The translations under genes and the position numbers were made by a program. DNA of 16,042 bases from Planctomycetaceae bacterium (lineage in GTDB: Bacteria; Planctomycetota; Planctomycetia; Planctomycetales; Planctomycetaceae). The stretch covers positions 1 to 16,042 of the forward strand of contig JAGQQQ010000445.1 of the NCBI GenBank assembly GCA_020426125.1, in the 5' to 3' direction. Numbering within the stretch: the stretch's first letter is position 1; every line of letters starts with the position of its first letter. Below, piece by piece: positions 8,523 to 15,407 of this stretch. Below the pieces are notes generated by a model. It had not been told where the DNA came from, searched no databases, and saw nothing but the letters and a program-made list of their open reading frames with translations.

Positions 8523-9117
8523 TGACCTATCAGGGTTTGGATGGGGTGGCTTTTTCGCGGACTCGAGATGGTGTCGATCCTTGCGTTTTCATCACCCCCC
8601 GATTTTTGAGGTGACGCACCACGGGTTGCGGACTGTTCAGTCGAACCGGGAATGATACTTTTTCTGAGGTTGTCCCCTGACTGGTCGGCGTGCTGACGGA
8701 CGGATGTTTCGTTGTCAAGTTCGCTGACGGAATCTCCAAGCGGACAGTGGAAGCTCAGGCTGCCAGGACGGGCCGTTGGTCCTGGTCGCCTGATTGCCCT
8801 TCTCACCGTCTGTTTTTACTAAGGTGCCTGGATTTTCGACTCCATCGCGTCGTGTCAAAATCGATGTCCGGATATGCCATGGAACGGAATTCGGAACCTC
8901 TGTCAAAACCGGTTTGAACCGTGAGAGTGAGCACCTCGTTTGCCAGGCGAGGATTCCAAAGCAGGCCAGTCCAGGACCCGTCGGTGCAGAATGACGCCGC
9001 ATGGCGAATGACGCTGCCGCTCGAACGCAAACAAAGCTATTTTAGGGGTCCTCAGTCAGTTGACCGCCGTCATGATGGGGGAATGGGTTTCCCGCCCCCA
9101 TCCGAGAGAATCGCCCG
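8523..9117. other. 595-base spacer without a convincing gene
   Basis: The spacer lies between the giant secreted protein and the esterase. Short frames exist (for example 8690-8917 plus and 8715-9002 minus), but none has recognisable protein character or a supported start. A perfect 10-base palindrome aaaccggttt lies at 8906-8915. No T-run hairpin was found directly after the stop at 8522. The promoter of the esterase probably lies in the last 150 bases, but I could not place it. Confidence 0.5.
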
Positions 9118-9873
9118 ATGCCCCAACTTCAAGAACGCCGACTCGGAGACCTGAACTGTCGGATCGTCATTCCTGATGAGACTCCCAAGCTGGCTGCCGT
9201 TTTGTGCCATGGCTTCGGCGCTCCCGGAGACGATCTCGTCCCCCTGACGGGGACGCTTATGCAACTCGCACCAGAGACAATGAAGAAGGTCCTATTCGTC
9301 TATCCAGAGGCCCCCTTGTCCCTCGCGGATCAAGGAATCCCTGGAGGACGTGCCTGGTGGATGTTGGACATGGAAAAATTGGCTCGTGCCTCGCGAACAG
9401 GGGAATTTCGGGACTTGAGCCAGGAATCCCCACCCCGTCTTCCTCAGGCGAGGGAGGAATTGATCTCTGTCCTGGATCACGTCCAGCGGGAGTCATCACT
9501 CTCCTGGCCACAAATCATTCTGGGGGGCTTTTCTCAAGGCTCGATGCTCGCGACGGATCTGACGCTGCACCTTGAGGAAAAACCAGCTGGACTCGTTATT
9601 TGGTCGGGTACCCTCCTCAACCAACCCGTCTGGTCTCGACGTGCTTCCGGACTCCAAGGACTTCCGATTCTTCAAACCCATGGGACAAAGGATCCCATCC
9701 TTCCGTTCCAGGCCGCGCTCTGGCTCAAGGACTTACTGACGACCGCCGGAGCCAATCTCAGATTTGTCGAGTTTCAGGGACCACATACCATTCCCTACCC
9801 GGCCTTGGAACTCACCGCCCAGTTGATCGATCGTCGGATTCAAGGTGTGGCGAACGAGGAAATCTGGGCGTAA
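9118..9873 (+). CDS. Phospholipase/carboxylesterase-type alpha/beta hydrolase
   Basis: The gene encodes 251 residues of the Abhydrolase_2 (YpfH/EstB-like) family, which hydrolyses short-chain carboxylic esters or lysophospholipids. The likely catalytic triad is visible: Ser139 in the nucleophile elbow GFSQGS, Asp192 in HGTKDPILPF and His223 in GPHTIP. The oxyanion-hole segment LCHGFGAPGDDL lies at about residues 29-40. There is no signal peptide, so the enzyme is probably cytoplasmic. The protein is somewhat longer than the usual 215-230 residues. The extra length is in the lid-like region between about 75 and 120, which contains AWWMLDMEKLARASRTGEF. GAGAGA-like bases precede the ATG by about 8. 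The 3' end overlaps the convergent glycosyltransferase end by 34 bases. The physiological substrate is not known. Confidence 0.88.
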   Translation: MPQLQERRLGDLNCRIVIPDETPKLAAVLCHGFGAPGDDLVPLTGTLMQLAPETMKKVLFVYPEAPLSLADQGIPGGRAWWMLDMEKLARASRTGEFRDLSQESPPRLPQAREELISVLDHVQRESSLSWPQIILGGFSQGSMLATDLTLHLEEKPAGLVIWSGTLLNQPVWSRRASGLQGLPILQTHGTKDPILPFQAALWLKDLLTTAGANLRFVEFQGPHTIPYPALELTAQLIDRRIQGVANEEIWA

Positions 9874-10808
9874 AACCGCTCCGCGAATGCTCTCAGGGAG
9901 AACAACGAATCGGCTCGGGCTTTTGCGGCGAGGGAGTGTCGCCATCGAGTTGCCGGATTGGACAATTCGCTGACGGCCAGGTGAAACTCCTCCCTTGTTG
10001 AACACAGGAACCCAGTCTCGCCGGTTTCGATCTGCTCGACGAATCCCCCTTGAGAATCCACGATTGGCACACACCCGGCTCGCATCGCCTCGGCCACCGT
10101 CCTCCCGAACGTCTCGGTGAAATGCGGCTGGGAATACAGCAGAACATGCCAGCGACGGAGATGTTGTCTTGCTTGCCAGTCCGGTTCGTGAAAGCGGACT
10201 CGTCCTTCGCACGCATCGGCCAGTTGCGGTTGCATTGGCTGGGGAGCCCCCACGAATTCCCACTGGACGTTTCGATGTCTGCGCGCGAGATTCCGGTAGA
10301 ACAGAACCAGTTCGGCTGGCCATTTACGAGCAGTGGGAGTACACAGCCGTCCAATGATCAGTTCATCCGTGAACCGGTCGCGAGGGGAAAATGAGCCGTC
10401 CAAAGGGACGGGGACTGGCTGATAGAGAACCGCTGGCCGCAAGGAGAGTTGGTTGCCAAGCCATTGAGAACAGGCGACATGAAGATCGGCTGTTTGCCTC
10501 ACTCCCTGGGAATGGTGATACTGGATGACGAGTGAGGGAAACTCTGGAGAGCCGTTTATTTCATCGGGAAACGGACCGATGTTATGCAGTAACGCGACAT
10601 CCGCCCCCGACTCATGGATCACCCTGGTGTTGATCTGAGGAACGTGGCAAATCGTCGCGCCCGAGAACGCCGCGGCCGTTTCGGACGTCGGGCGGGATCG
10701 AAACCAGACCTGATGGCTCCACCCGGGAAGGGCTCGTTGAATCGTCCAGGCACAGGCGGCGGTGCCGCCGCAGATGTTTCCCACATTACAGATTTGAAGC
10801 AGCTTCAT
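9840..10808 (-). CDS. GT4-family glycosyltransferase (GT-B fold)
   Basis: The gene encodes 322 residues from the start MKLLQICNVGNICGGTA. A longer frame reaches 10847, but GAGGGG 4 bases before the inner ATG (complement of 10806-10808) and the beta-strand-like MKLLQI favour the shorter form. The N-terminal half carries the NxxxCGGTA acceptor-side loop. The C-terminal half has the nucleotide-sugar site: IIGRLCTPTARKWP (about 151-164), then SQPHFTETFGRTVAEAM with the EX7E pair E232/E240, followed by AGCVPIVDSQGG. Retaining GT4 enzymes of this type build cell-surface polysaccharides, glycoproteins or lipid-linked glycans. The donor sugar and acceptor cannot be read from the sequence. The start lies inside the end of the upstream GT2 gene (23-base overlap), so the two are probably translationally coupled. 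No signal peptide or membrane segment is present, so it acts in the cytoplasm. Confidence 0.88.
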   Translation of the reverse strand: MKLLQICNVGNICGGTAACAWTIQRALPGWSHQVWFRSRPTSETAAAFSGATICHVPQINTRVIHESGADVALLHNIGPFPDEINGSPEFPSLVIQYHHSQGVRQTADLHVACSQWLGNQLSLRPAVLYQPVPVPLDGSFSPRDRFTDELIIGRLCTPTARKWPAELVLFYRNLARRHRNVQWEFVGAPQPMQPQLADACEGRVRFHEPDWQARQHLRRWHVLLYSQPHFTETFGRTVAEAMRAGCVPIVDSQGGFVEQIETGETGFLCSTREEFHLAVSELSNPATRWRHSLAAKARADSLFSLRAFAERFYAQISSFATP

Positions 10809-11490
10809 CGTTCCCCTCGGTCTCGAAGTCAGTCCACTTCCGAACAAATCGGTCCCGATCTTCGCGCCAAATGCGATTGCGGGTCGGCAAAGTACAGGTC
10901 GAGCGGTGTTCCAAATGGCGAATCAGAAGTCCGGGCACCGCCTCAAGCGGCCGGTCATGGGAGGCCGCAAGGAGGAGTCGGCACTGAAGATCCGTGTCTG
11001 AAAAGTAAAGTTGAAACTGCGGGTCGAAGCCATTGATCGACTCGAATACCGAACGACGGATTGCCAGGCACCATCCGGAAAGGATCGGTCGAATTTCTCG
11101 GTTTCGCCAGCAAACCTTGGGCAGAAGATGTTCCACGCGGAGCTGGCTTCCGGACAGGAGCACCTGGGGATCTGAAAGCGGGTCCAGCAGATTGTCCAGC
11201 CACCGTCCGGTTGAGAGGGTGTCATTGTTCAGGAAGACGAGGAATTCGGTTTGCGAATTCTGGGCCGCGAGATTCCAAGCTGCCGTGACGCCTCGACGAC
11301 GCCTTTGAGCCAAAATTCGAACATTCCCGTTAAGCATCGATTGCAGGGTTTTCAGATGGGAGCTTTCGCTGCCGTCATCCACGATCAGAACCTCAGCCGA
11401 ATCCTTTTGGTGAAACGATTGAAATGTACTGACCGCTTGGACCGACAATTCACTCCGGCCGAATTGCGGGATAATGACTGTTGTTCGCAT
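10786..11490 (-). CDS. GT2-family glycosyltransferase (GT-A fold)
   Basis: The gene encodes 234 residues beginning MRTTVIIPQFGRSELS. It has the GT-A hallmarks in order: IVDDGS (36-41) for nucleotide binding, FLNNDT (86-91) as the metal-binding DxD equivalent, SGWCLAIRRSVFESINGFD (138-156) and YFSDTDLQCRL (162-172) holding the likely catalytic acid region, and RHLEHRST (191-198). The pattern with NND and S/GDTD is common in rhamnosyltransferase-like inverting GT2 proteins, but the sugar cannot be assigned. The length is short for the family, with no membrane helix or second domain, so this is a soluble enzyme. GGGGAG lies 6 bases before the ATG at 11488-11490. The gene overlaps the following GT4 gene by 23 bases, which implies one mRNA and a shared glycan product. 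No sugar-nucleotide synthesis, flippase or polymerase gene is near, so the pair probably serves a pathway encoded elsewhere. Confidence 0.88.
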   Translation of the reverse strand: MRTTVIIPQFGRSELSVQAVSTFQSFHQKDSAEVLIVDDGSESSHLKTLQSMLNGNVRILAQRRRRGVTAAWNLAAQNSQTEFLVFLNNDTLSTGRWLDNLLDPLSDPQVLLSGSQLRVEHLLPKVCWRNREIRPILSGWCLAIRRSVFESINGFDPQFQLYFSDTDLQCRLLLAASHDRPLEAVPGLLIRHLEHRSTCTLPTRNRIWREDRDRFVRKWTDFETEGNDEAASNL

Positions 11491-11767
11491 GCTGTTCTCC
11501 CCTTGCCCCCAAGGCGAAAGGTTGCGCTGCCGGTGTCACGAGTTCTTTCATCCAGACATCCAAACAACAGCACGCGCCGATTGAACAGTTTCGGGAAATT
11601 CTCCATCGCGTTTTGAAACTTCACGTTGCCCTAACACAACGCTGCTACGCTCTGGGAGTATTCTGTCTCAGCGCTCATGGAAACGAGAGTTGCAAGAAAC
11701 CCGTCGATTGCCCCTTGTCCGATTGCTTCCCCCATCGATGATCGGTTCTTCCCCACGTTGTGCTCCC

Positions 11768-12265
11768 ATGACGAATCAGTGGTTTGCGAAAATCGGCGAT
11801 CATGAACGCGGTCCAATCAGTTTCCAGGACGTGGCGTTCCTGATTCATGACGGGCAACTGGCGGAGGATGGACTGGTACGTCGGAGCGACGACGAGGAGT
11901 GGAGAAGTGCCGAGACCATCGTTGGTTTGCTACACGCCGCAAGAACTCACAAGGGACTCGACGAATATGTTATCCAGGATGATGAGGAGTTGATCAAAGC
12001 CGTTGTTGAGGATCAAAAGCAACTTCAACTTGAATCAACGCCTGCTGGCGAGACTGAAACGATTCCGGAAGACCGGATGCGGATGCTCGAAGACGCGATC
12101 AACCGATTGGATGACGACATGGAAAGCGAAGCGGAAATCGATCGACGGGAGTTGCCGAAAGCTGCGTTGATCGCGGGGCCGGCCATCGCGATCATGGGCA
12201 CGACGGCCTATGCCGTTTGGAAGTCCGTCACGTACGATCGCTACGCGAACAAAAACTTTGAGTGA
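11768..12265 (+). CDS. GYF_2 (DUF4339) domain protein with C-terminal membrane anchor
   Basis: The gene encodes 165 residues if started at ATG 11768. The frame is open from 11690, but the GYF_2 domain begins MTNQWFAKIGDHERGPIS and its conserved W-x-x-x-x-G-x-x-x-G-P(I/F)-S/T pattern starts at this Met. The domain covers residues 1-55 and ends DGLVRRSDDEEWRSAETI, as in other GYF_2 proteins. GYF-type folds bind Pro-rich peptides or act as scaffolds. An acidic, Glu/Asp-rich helical linker (about 60-128) follows. One hydrophobic segment, AALIAGPAIAIMGTTAYAVW (about 132-151), is then followed by a short polar tail. This predicts a tail-anchored protein with its domain in the cytoplasm. There is no obvious Shine-Dalgarno. 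The partner and role are unknown. Confidence 0.78.
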   Translation: MTNQWFAKIGDHERGPISFQDVAFLIHDGQLAEDGLVRRSDDEEWRSAETIVGLLHAARTHKGLDEYVIQDDEELIKAVVEDQKQLQLESTPAGETETIPEDRMRMLEDAINRLDDDMESEAEIDRRELPKAALIAGPAIAIMGTTAYAVWKSVTYDRYANKNFE

Positions 12266-12269
12266 CTTG

Positions 12270-12322
12270 TCCCCGGTTGCCTTAGTAATTGCTTCATGAA
12301 TGGCTCGGGATCCCCGGTTGCC
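12270..12322. repeat. Short direct repeat (12 bases, two copies) in a convergent gene gap
   Basis: The sequence tccccggttgcc occurs at 12270-12281 and again at 12311-12322, 41 bases start to start. It sits between the stop of the GYF_2 gene and the stop of rtcB. No inverted repeat or T-run accompanies it. The function is unknown; it could be chance or the remnant of a small duplication. Confidence 0.5.
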
Positions 12323-12342
12323 AACAAACGCATTCTCATGAG

Positions 12343-13497
12343 TCAGCCACGGGTATGGCGAATATTTCCACCTTTGAAGACCAGTCGAGGTTGTAGCGTG
12401 TTTTCGATTCTCACCAAATCTTTCTGGGCGCGCATGACGCGCCGGATGTCTTTGTAGGCTCCCGGTGATTCTTCCCGGTATCGATCTGCCATGGATGGAT
12501 CGAAATGGACCTTCCTCATCTCTTGTAGGAGATCGCGAGTTCGGATGGATTTGCGTGCCCGCTCTCGGCTGAGTCGTCTCCCGGCCCCATGCGAGCAGGA
12601 CATGAGCGATGGGGCAACTCCCCGTCCGCGGATGTGGTATGTCGTCGTCCCCATCGATCCGGGAATCACTCCAGATTCCTCCTCGCGTGCCGATTGGGCT
12701 CCCTTGCGGTGAACCCAACACCTTTCAGCGAAGTGTTCCTCCATTTGCACGTGGTTGTGATCCGAGTGAATGAGGGAATTCCAATCGGCCGCAATGGAGA
12801 AGCCTGTCGCAAGGATCTCTCCCACCACACGGAGCATCGCCAGTCGACTTGCCCTGGCATAACGTCGCGCCCAGTCGGCATCCTGGAGGTAGGCTTGCCC
12901 CTCCTCCGATTCAGCGAGCACGCCGCGTATCCCCGCTGAACGGATGGAGCAAGACTCCAGATGATGCTGCGTGATCAACGGTCCCATGCCCCGGGAGCCA
13001 CTGTGAACCAGTGACCAGAGACGGCCTTGTTGGTCCGTCTGGAACTCCAGGAAATGGTTTCCGCGTCCAAGTGTTCCCAATTGCATGGCGCCGTCCCGAT
13101 TCGCGGCGTTTCTCAATCGTTGATGACTCAGCCCCTGCGCTGGAATTTCGTTCGGGAGTTCTCGATGCCTGCGATGCTTGAGAATGGGAATCCCCTCCCG
13201 GATCCGCCGCAACAGAGCCCTGGCGAACCGTTCTGAATCGAACAGGGAATCGTCGGAATGCCACGCAAGTGCCGCCATCCCACAGCCGATATCTCGCCCA
13301 ACTGCCTCGGGATAAATGAGTTCCCGAGTGGCGATGACCATTCCGACGCAAACCGTCTCCGCGAGATGGGCGTCCGGCATCAAGGCCACACGGCAGACAT
13401 CCTCCGCTCGTCGGATTCGCTGGACGGAACGATGAACCTCCTGGGGTAAAGGTTCCACGAGCCAGGACGCCATGGGACAGATGTTGTCATGATCCAT
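12343..13497 (-). CDS. rtcB: RtcB-family RNA-splicing ligase (3'-phosphate/5'-OH RNA ligase)
   Basis: The gene encodes 384 residues, slightly shorter than E. coli RtcB (408). RtcB joins a 2',3'-cyclic or 3'-phosphate RNA end to a 5'-OH end using GTP and Mn, through a guanylyl-histidine intermediate. The family signatures are in order: MPDAHLAETVCVG (40-52), VGRDIGCGM with metal ligands D69 and C72 (67-74), GRGNHFLEF with H148 (144-152), LVHSGSRGMG (163-172), HNHVQMEEH (247-255), WVHRKGAQSA (261-270), SCSHGAGRRLSR with the guanylylated histidine at H303 (300-311), and LVFKG near the C-terminus with K375. All catalytic positions that I can place are retained. The start overlaps the end of the RbfA-like gene by 11 bases and AGGAA lies about 8 bases before the ATG, so the two are probably translationally coupled. 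It acts in the cytoplasm in tRNA splicing or RNA repair. No archease gene is adjacent. Confidence 0.92.
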   Translation of the reverse strand: MDHDNICPMASWLVEPLPQEVHRSVQRIRRAEDVCRVALMPDAHLAETVCVGMVIATRELIYPEAVGRDIGCGMAALAWHSDDSLFDSERFARALLRRIREGIPILKHRRHRELPNEIPAQGLSHQRLRNAANRDGAMQLGTLGRGNHFLEFQTDQQGRLWSLVHSGSRGMGPLITQHHLESCSIRSAGIRGVLAESEEGQAYLQDADWARRYARASRLAMLRVVGEILATGFSIAADWNSLIHSDHNHVQMEEHFAERCWVHRKGAQSAREEESGVIPGSMGTTTYHIRGRGVAPSLMSCSHGAGRRLSRERARKSIRTRDLLQEMRKVHFDPSMADRYREESPGAYKDIRRVMRAQKDLVRIENTLQPRLVFKGGNIRHTRG

Positions 13498-13930
13498 AAG
13501 GCGGTTCCTGATTCTCTGGGAGTCTGGGGATGATCCGAAATTCCAATTCCGGCGTTTTTCTGCGATGGATGCTCCTGGCGACTTCCCGACGAAGGGTCCC
13601 TTTCCAACCGTCGAGGCGTTTCTCGATCTCGGAGACCGACACCTGTTCGATGGGGCGATCGGACTCCAGTGTCACGAGGAACCGGGAACCTCCCGCGATG
13701 GGGACCATCGAAACCACTCGCAGACCATTCAAAAACTCGTCGGCGACTTCGCCAGACAACACCTGATCGAGTGTCCGTTGAATCTGTCGGGAAAGTTGCT
13801 GTGTTTTTCGATCAAGTTTGGTGCGTCGTCGTCCAGGTCGCATATCTTCACGGGGATCGACCCCGTCGCCTTCATGCCATTCCGCGCACAACGAGCGCAG
13901 ATTGATTTCTCGTCTGTTTTGATGAGACAT
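13487..13930 (-). CDS. RbfA-like small protein (ribosome-binding factor A family)
   Basis: The gene encodes 147 residues from ATG (complement of 13928-13930), preceded by GAGAG 5 bases upstream. A GTG at 13978 would add 16 residues and has weaker support. The N-terminal 45 residues are charged (EINLRSLCAEWHEGDGVDPR, then GRRRTKLDRKTQQL). Residues about 40-135 match the RbfA KH-like layout: helix KTQQLSRQIQRTLDQVLSGE, strand LRVVSMVPIAGGSRFLVTLE, a variable helix EIEKRLDGWKGTLRREVARS, and strand IHRRKTPELEFRIIP. The last part resembles the RbfA ending LR-x-E-(I/L)-A-x(6)-(V/T)-P-E-L-x-F. RbfA binds the 30S subunit near the 5' end of 16S rRNA during maturation. The usual rbfA context (nusA-infB-rbfA-truB) is absent, so this is more likely a specialised paralogue linked to the RtcB that it overlaps by 11 bases. 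No catalytic residue is expected. The assignment is from fold pattern and memory, not a search. Confidence 0.72.
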   Translation of the reverse strand: MSHQNRREINLRSLCAEWHEGDGVDPREDMRPGRRRTKLDRKTQQLSRQIQRTLDQVLSGEVADEFLNGLRVVSMVPIAGGSRFLVTLESDRPIEQVSVSEIEKRLDGWKGTLRREVARSIHRRKTPELEFRIIPRLPENQEPPYGS

Positions 13931-14420
13931 TTTTCTCTCGAAATGTGAAAAAGGAGCAGTTCGGGCGTACAAACACACCCGTCGGCGACCAGCGGGTCGC
14001 GGTTCGAGAGAGCGCCACTTCCGGTCGACGTCAGCTAAGAGGCTCGCACGCAGAGGGAAAGAGACCGATGCGGTCTTTCACCTCCCTGGCCAACTCCTCA
14101 GGGCCATTCCGTCTACTGAAGTGACTGTTCAGGCAGAGATGGGTTCGAAAGCGTTCATGGAAGTCTCCTCGAATGGGGAGGGAAGCCGCGGACCAGGGCT
14201 CCATCGAGTCCGCTAAGAAGGGACAAACGCATCGGAGGCCGGGTTCGCCCATATTTCCAATCGGTTGAACTTTTCCCCAGGAGTTTCGATCCTGTTGCAT
14301 CTTGATCCGTGTGCCTCCGTGTCCTGATCGAGATGGACTTAAGGAAGTGCGCCCGATGACATTCGGGGATCCCGAGTCCATCAAGATGAGGCAGAGTCGA
14401 ATCCGTGAAATGGAGTTACT
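13931..14420. other. 490-base spacer with no convincing gene
   Basis: The region lies between the divergent RbfA-like gene and the MBL-fold gene and probably contains promoters for both. A minus-strand frame at 14031-14384 (117 codons) has no recognised domain, signal peptide or ribosome binding site, and I leave it uncalled. No clear hairpin or -35/-10 pair was found. Confidence 0.45.
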
Positions 14421-15254
14421 ATGCGGCCCCGAATGACTGTCCTCGGCAGCGGCAGTTCCGGTAACGCGACTCTGCTACAGTACGATGACGCCAATCTTCT
14501 GATTGATGCCGGGCTTGGGCCGCGGCAGATTCAAAATCGGATTCGCGACATTGGCTGCGGTTGGGCCGATCTCGATGGTGTCCTTCTGACCCATACGCAC
14601 GGGGACCACTGGCGAGAAAACACACTGGCAAAGCTTGCCCGGTTCGAAATCCCGTTTTACTGCCACCCGAGGCACGCGACTGACCTCCGCAACCGGTCCG
14701 ATGCGTTTCGCCAGATCGAAGAGTCTGGATTAGTTCGAAAGTACCGAGCGGGGGAACGGAATCGTCTCCCCTTCGACGGTCAGATGACCCCATTTGAAGT
14801 TTCCCACGATTCTGGTCCGACGCTGGGATTTCGCATTGAAAGGGAAGGTTCGCTGTTCTCCCCAGGCTGGGCGGTCGCCTATGCGGCTGATCTGGGAACC
14901 TGGACAGAGGACTTGCTGCCCTATCTGGTGGATGCCGACCTTTTGGCTCTGGAGTTCAACCACGACGTTCCCATGCAACGGGTGAGCCGTCGGCCCCCAT
15001 TTCTTATCGAGCGGGTTCTCGGTGACAAAGGGCACCTTTCGAATGGCCAGGCCTGCGAATTGTTGTCAGCCGTGATCCGGGCCTCCGCATCGGGACGTCT
15101 GAAAAAACTGGTCCAACTACATCTCAGCCGGGAATGCAATACTCCTCGCCTGGCGCAACGTGAAGCGAAATCCAAGCTGACAGAGCTGAATCAACGTGTC
15201 GAGGTGGCGACCGCGGCCCCCCATCAGCCGACCGCGATCACCGGCTGGGCCTGA
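14421..15254 (+). CDS. YycJ/WalJ-like metallo-beta-lactamase-fold hydrolase
   Basis: The gene encodes 277 residues from ATG 14421, with TGGAG 5 bases upstream. The N-terminus TVLGSGSSGNATLL (6-19) is the entry strand and loop characteristic of the COG1235/YycJ group. The metal-binding motif T-H58-T-H60-G-D62-H63 would bind two zinc or manganese ions. Further ligand regions are FEVSHDSGPTLGF (about 127-139), AYAADLG with the bridging Asp (about 154-160), and LALEFNHD (about 174-181). The C-terminal LVQLHLSRECNTP segment is also typical of YycJ. In Firmicutes the YycJ/WalJ protein is encoded with the WalKR cell-wall regulators and has been proposed to act as a nuclease or to help coordinate division with replication. 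Its substrate here is not known. It lies 153 bases upstream of ddl on the same strand, with no terminator seen, so co-transcription is possible. Confidence 0.88.
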   Translation: MRPRMTVLGSGSSGNATLLQYDDANLLIDAGLGPRQIQNRIRDIGCGWADLDGVLLTHTHGDHWRENTLAKLARFEIPFYCHPRHATDLRNRSDAFRQIEESGLVRKYRAGERNRLPFDGQMTPFEVSHDSGPTLGFRIEREGSLFSPGWAVAYAADLGTWTEDLLPYLVDADLLALEFNHDVPMQRVSRRPPFLIERVLGDKGHLSNGQACELLSAVIRASASGRLKKLVQLHLSRECNTPRLAQREAKSKLTELNQRVEVATAAPHQPTAITGWA

Positions 15255-15407
15255 TGAAACGTCCACGATCGTATCGGTCTATCGGTCGATTCGCCCCCGG
15301 AGAATTCTGAAGACGTGGGGACCCAATCGCCCCTGGGACACCTCATCTTTTCCTCTTTTCCCTTTCTGACTTAACATGCCCCCCAGTTACTCCGGAAAGG
15401 ACTCCGC

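Noticed and set aside
8885..8907. Perfect minus-strand TTGACA with a TCCATG 17 bases later as a promoter
   Set aside because: The -10 match is poor, and it would read toward the end of the giant gene with no gene on that strand to serve.
11385..11624. Minus-strand frame with GTG/ATG start upstream of and overlapping the GT2 gene
   Set aside because: It overlaps the GT2 start by about 100 bases in another frame and has no recognisable domain. The GT2 gene has its own strong ribosome binding site, so a separate product is not supported.
13931..13978. Longer RbfA-like protein from a GTG start
   Set aside because: The ATG at 13930 has a GAGAG motif at suitable distance. The added 16 residues show no similarity to the family and the GTG lacks a clear binding site.
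14031..14384. 117-codon minus-strand frame in the spacer before the MBL-fold gene
   Set aside because: No ribosome binding site, no recognised motif and an erratic composition. It is probably a chance open frame.
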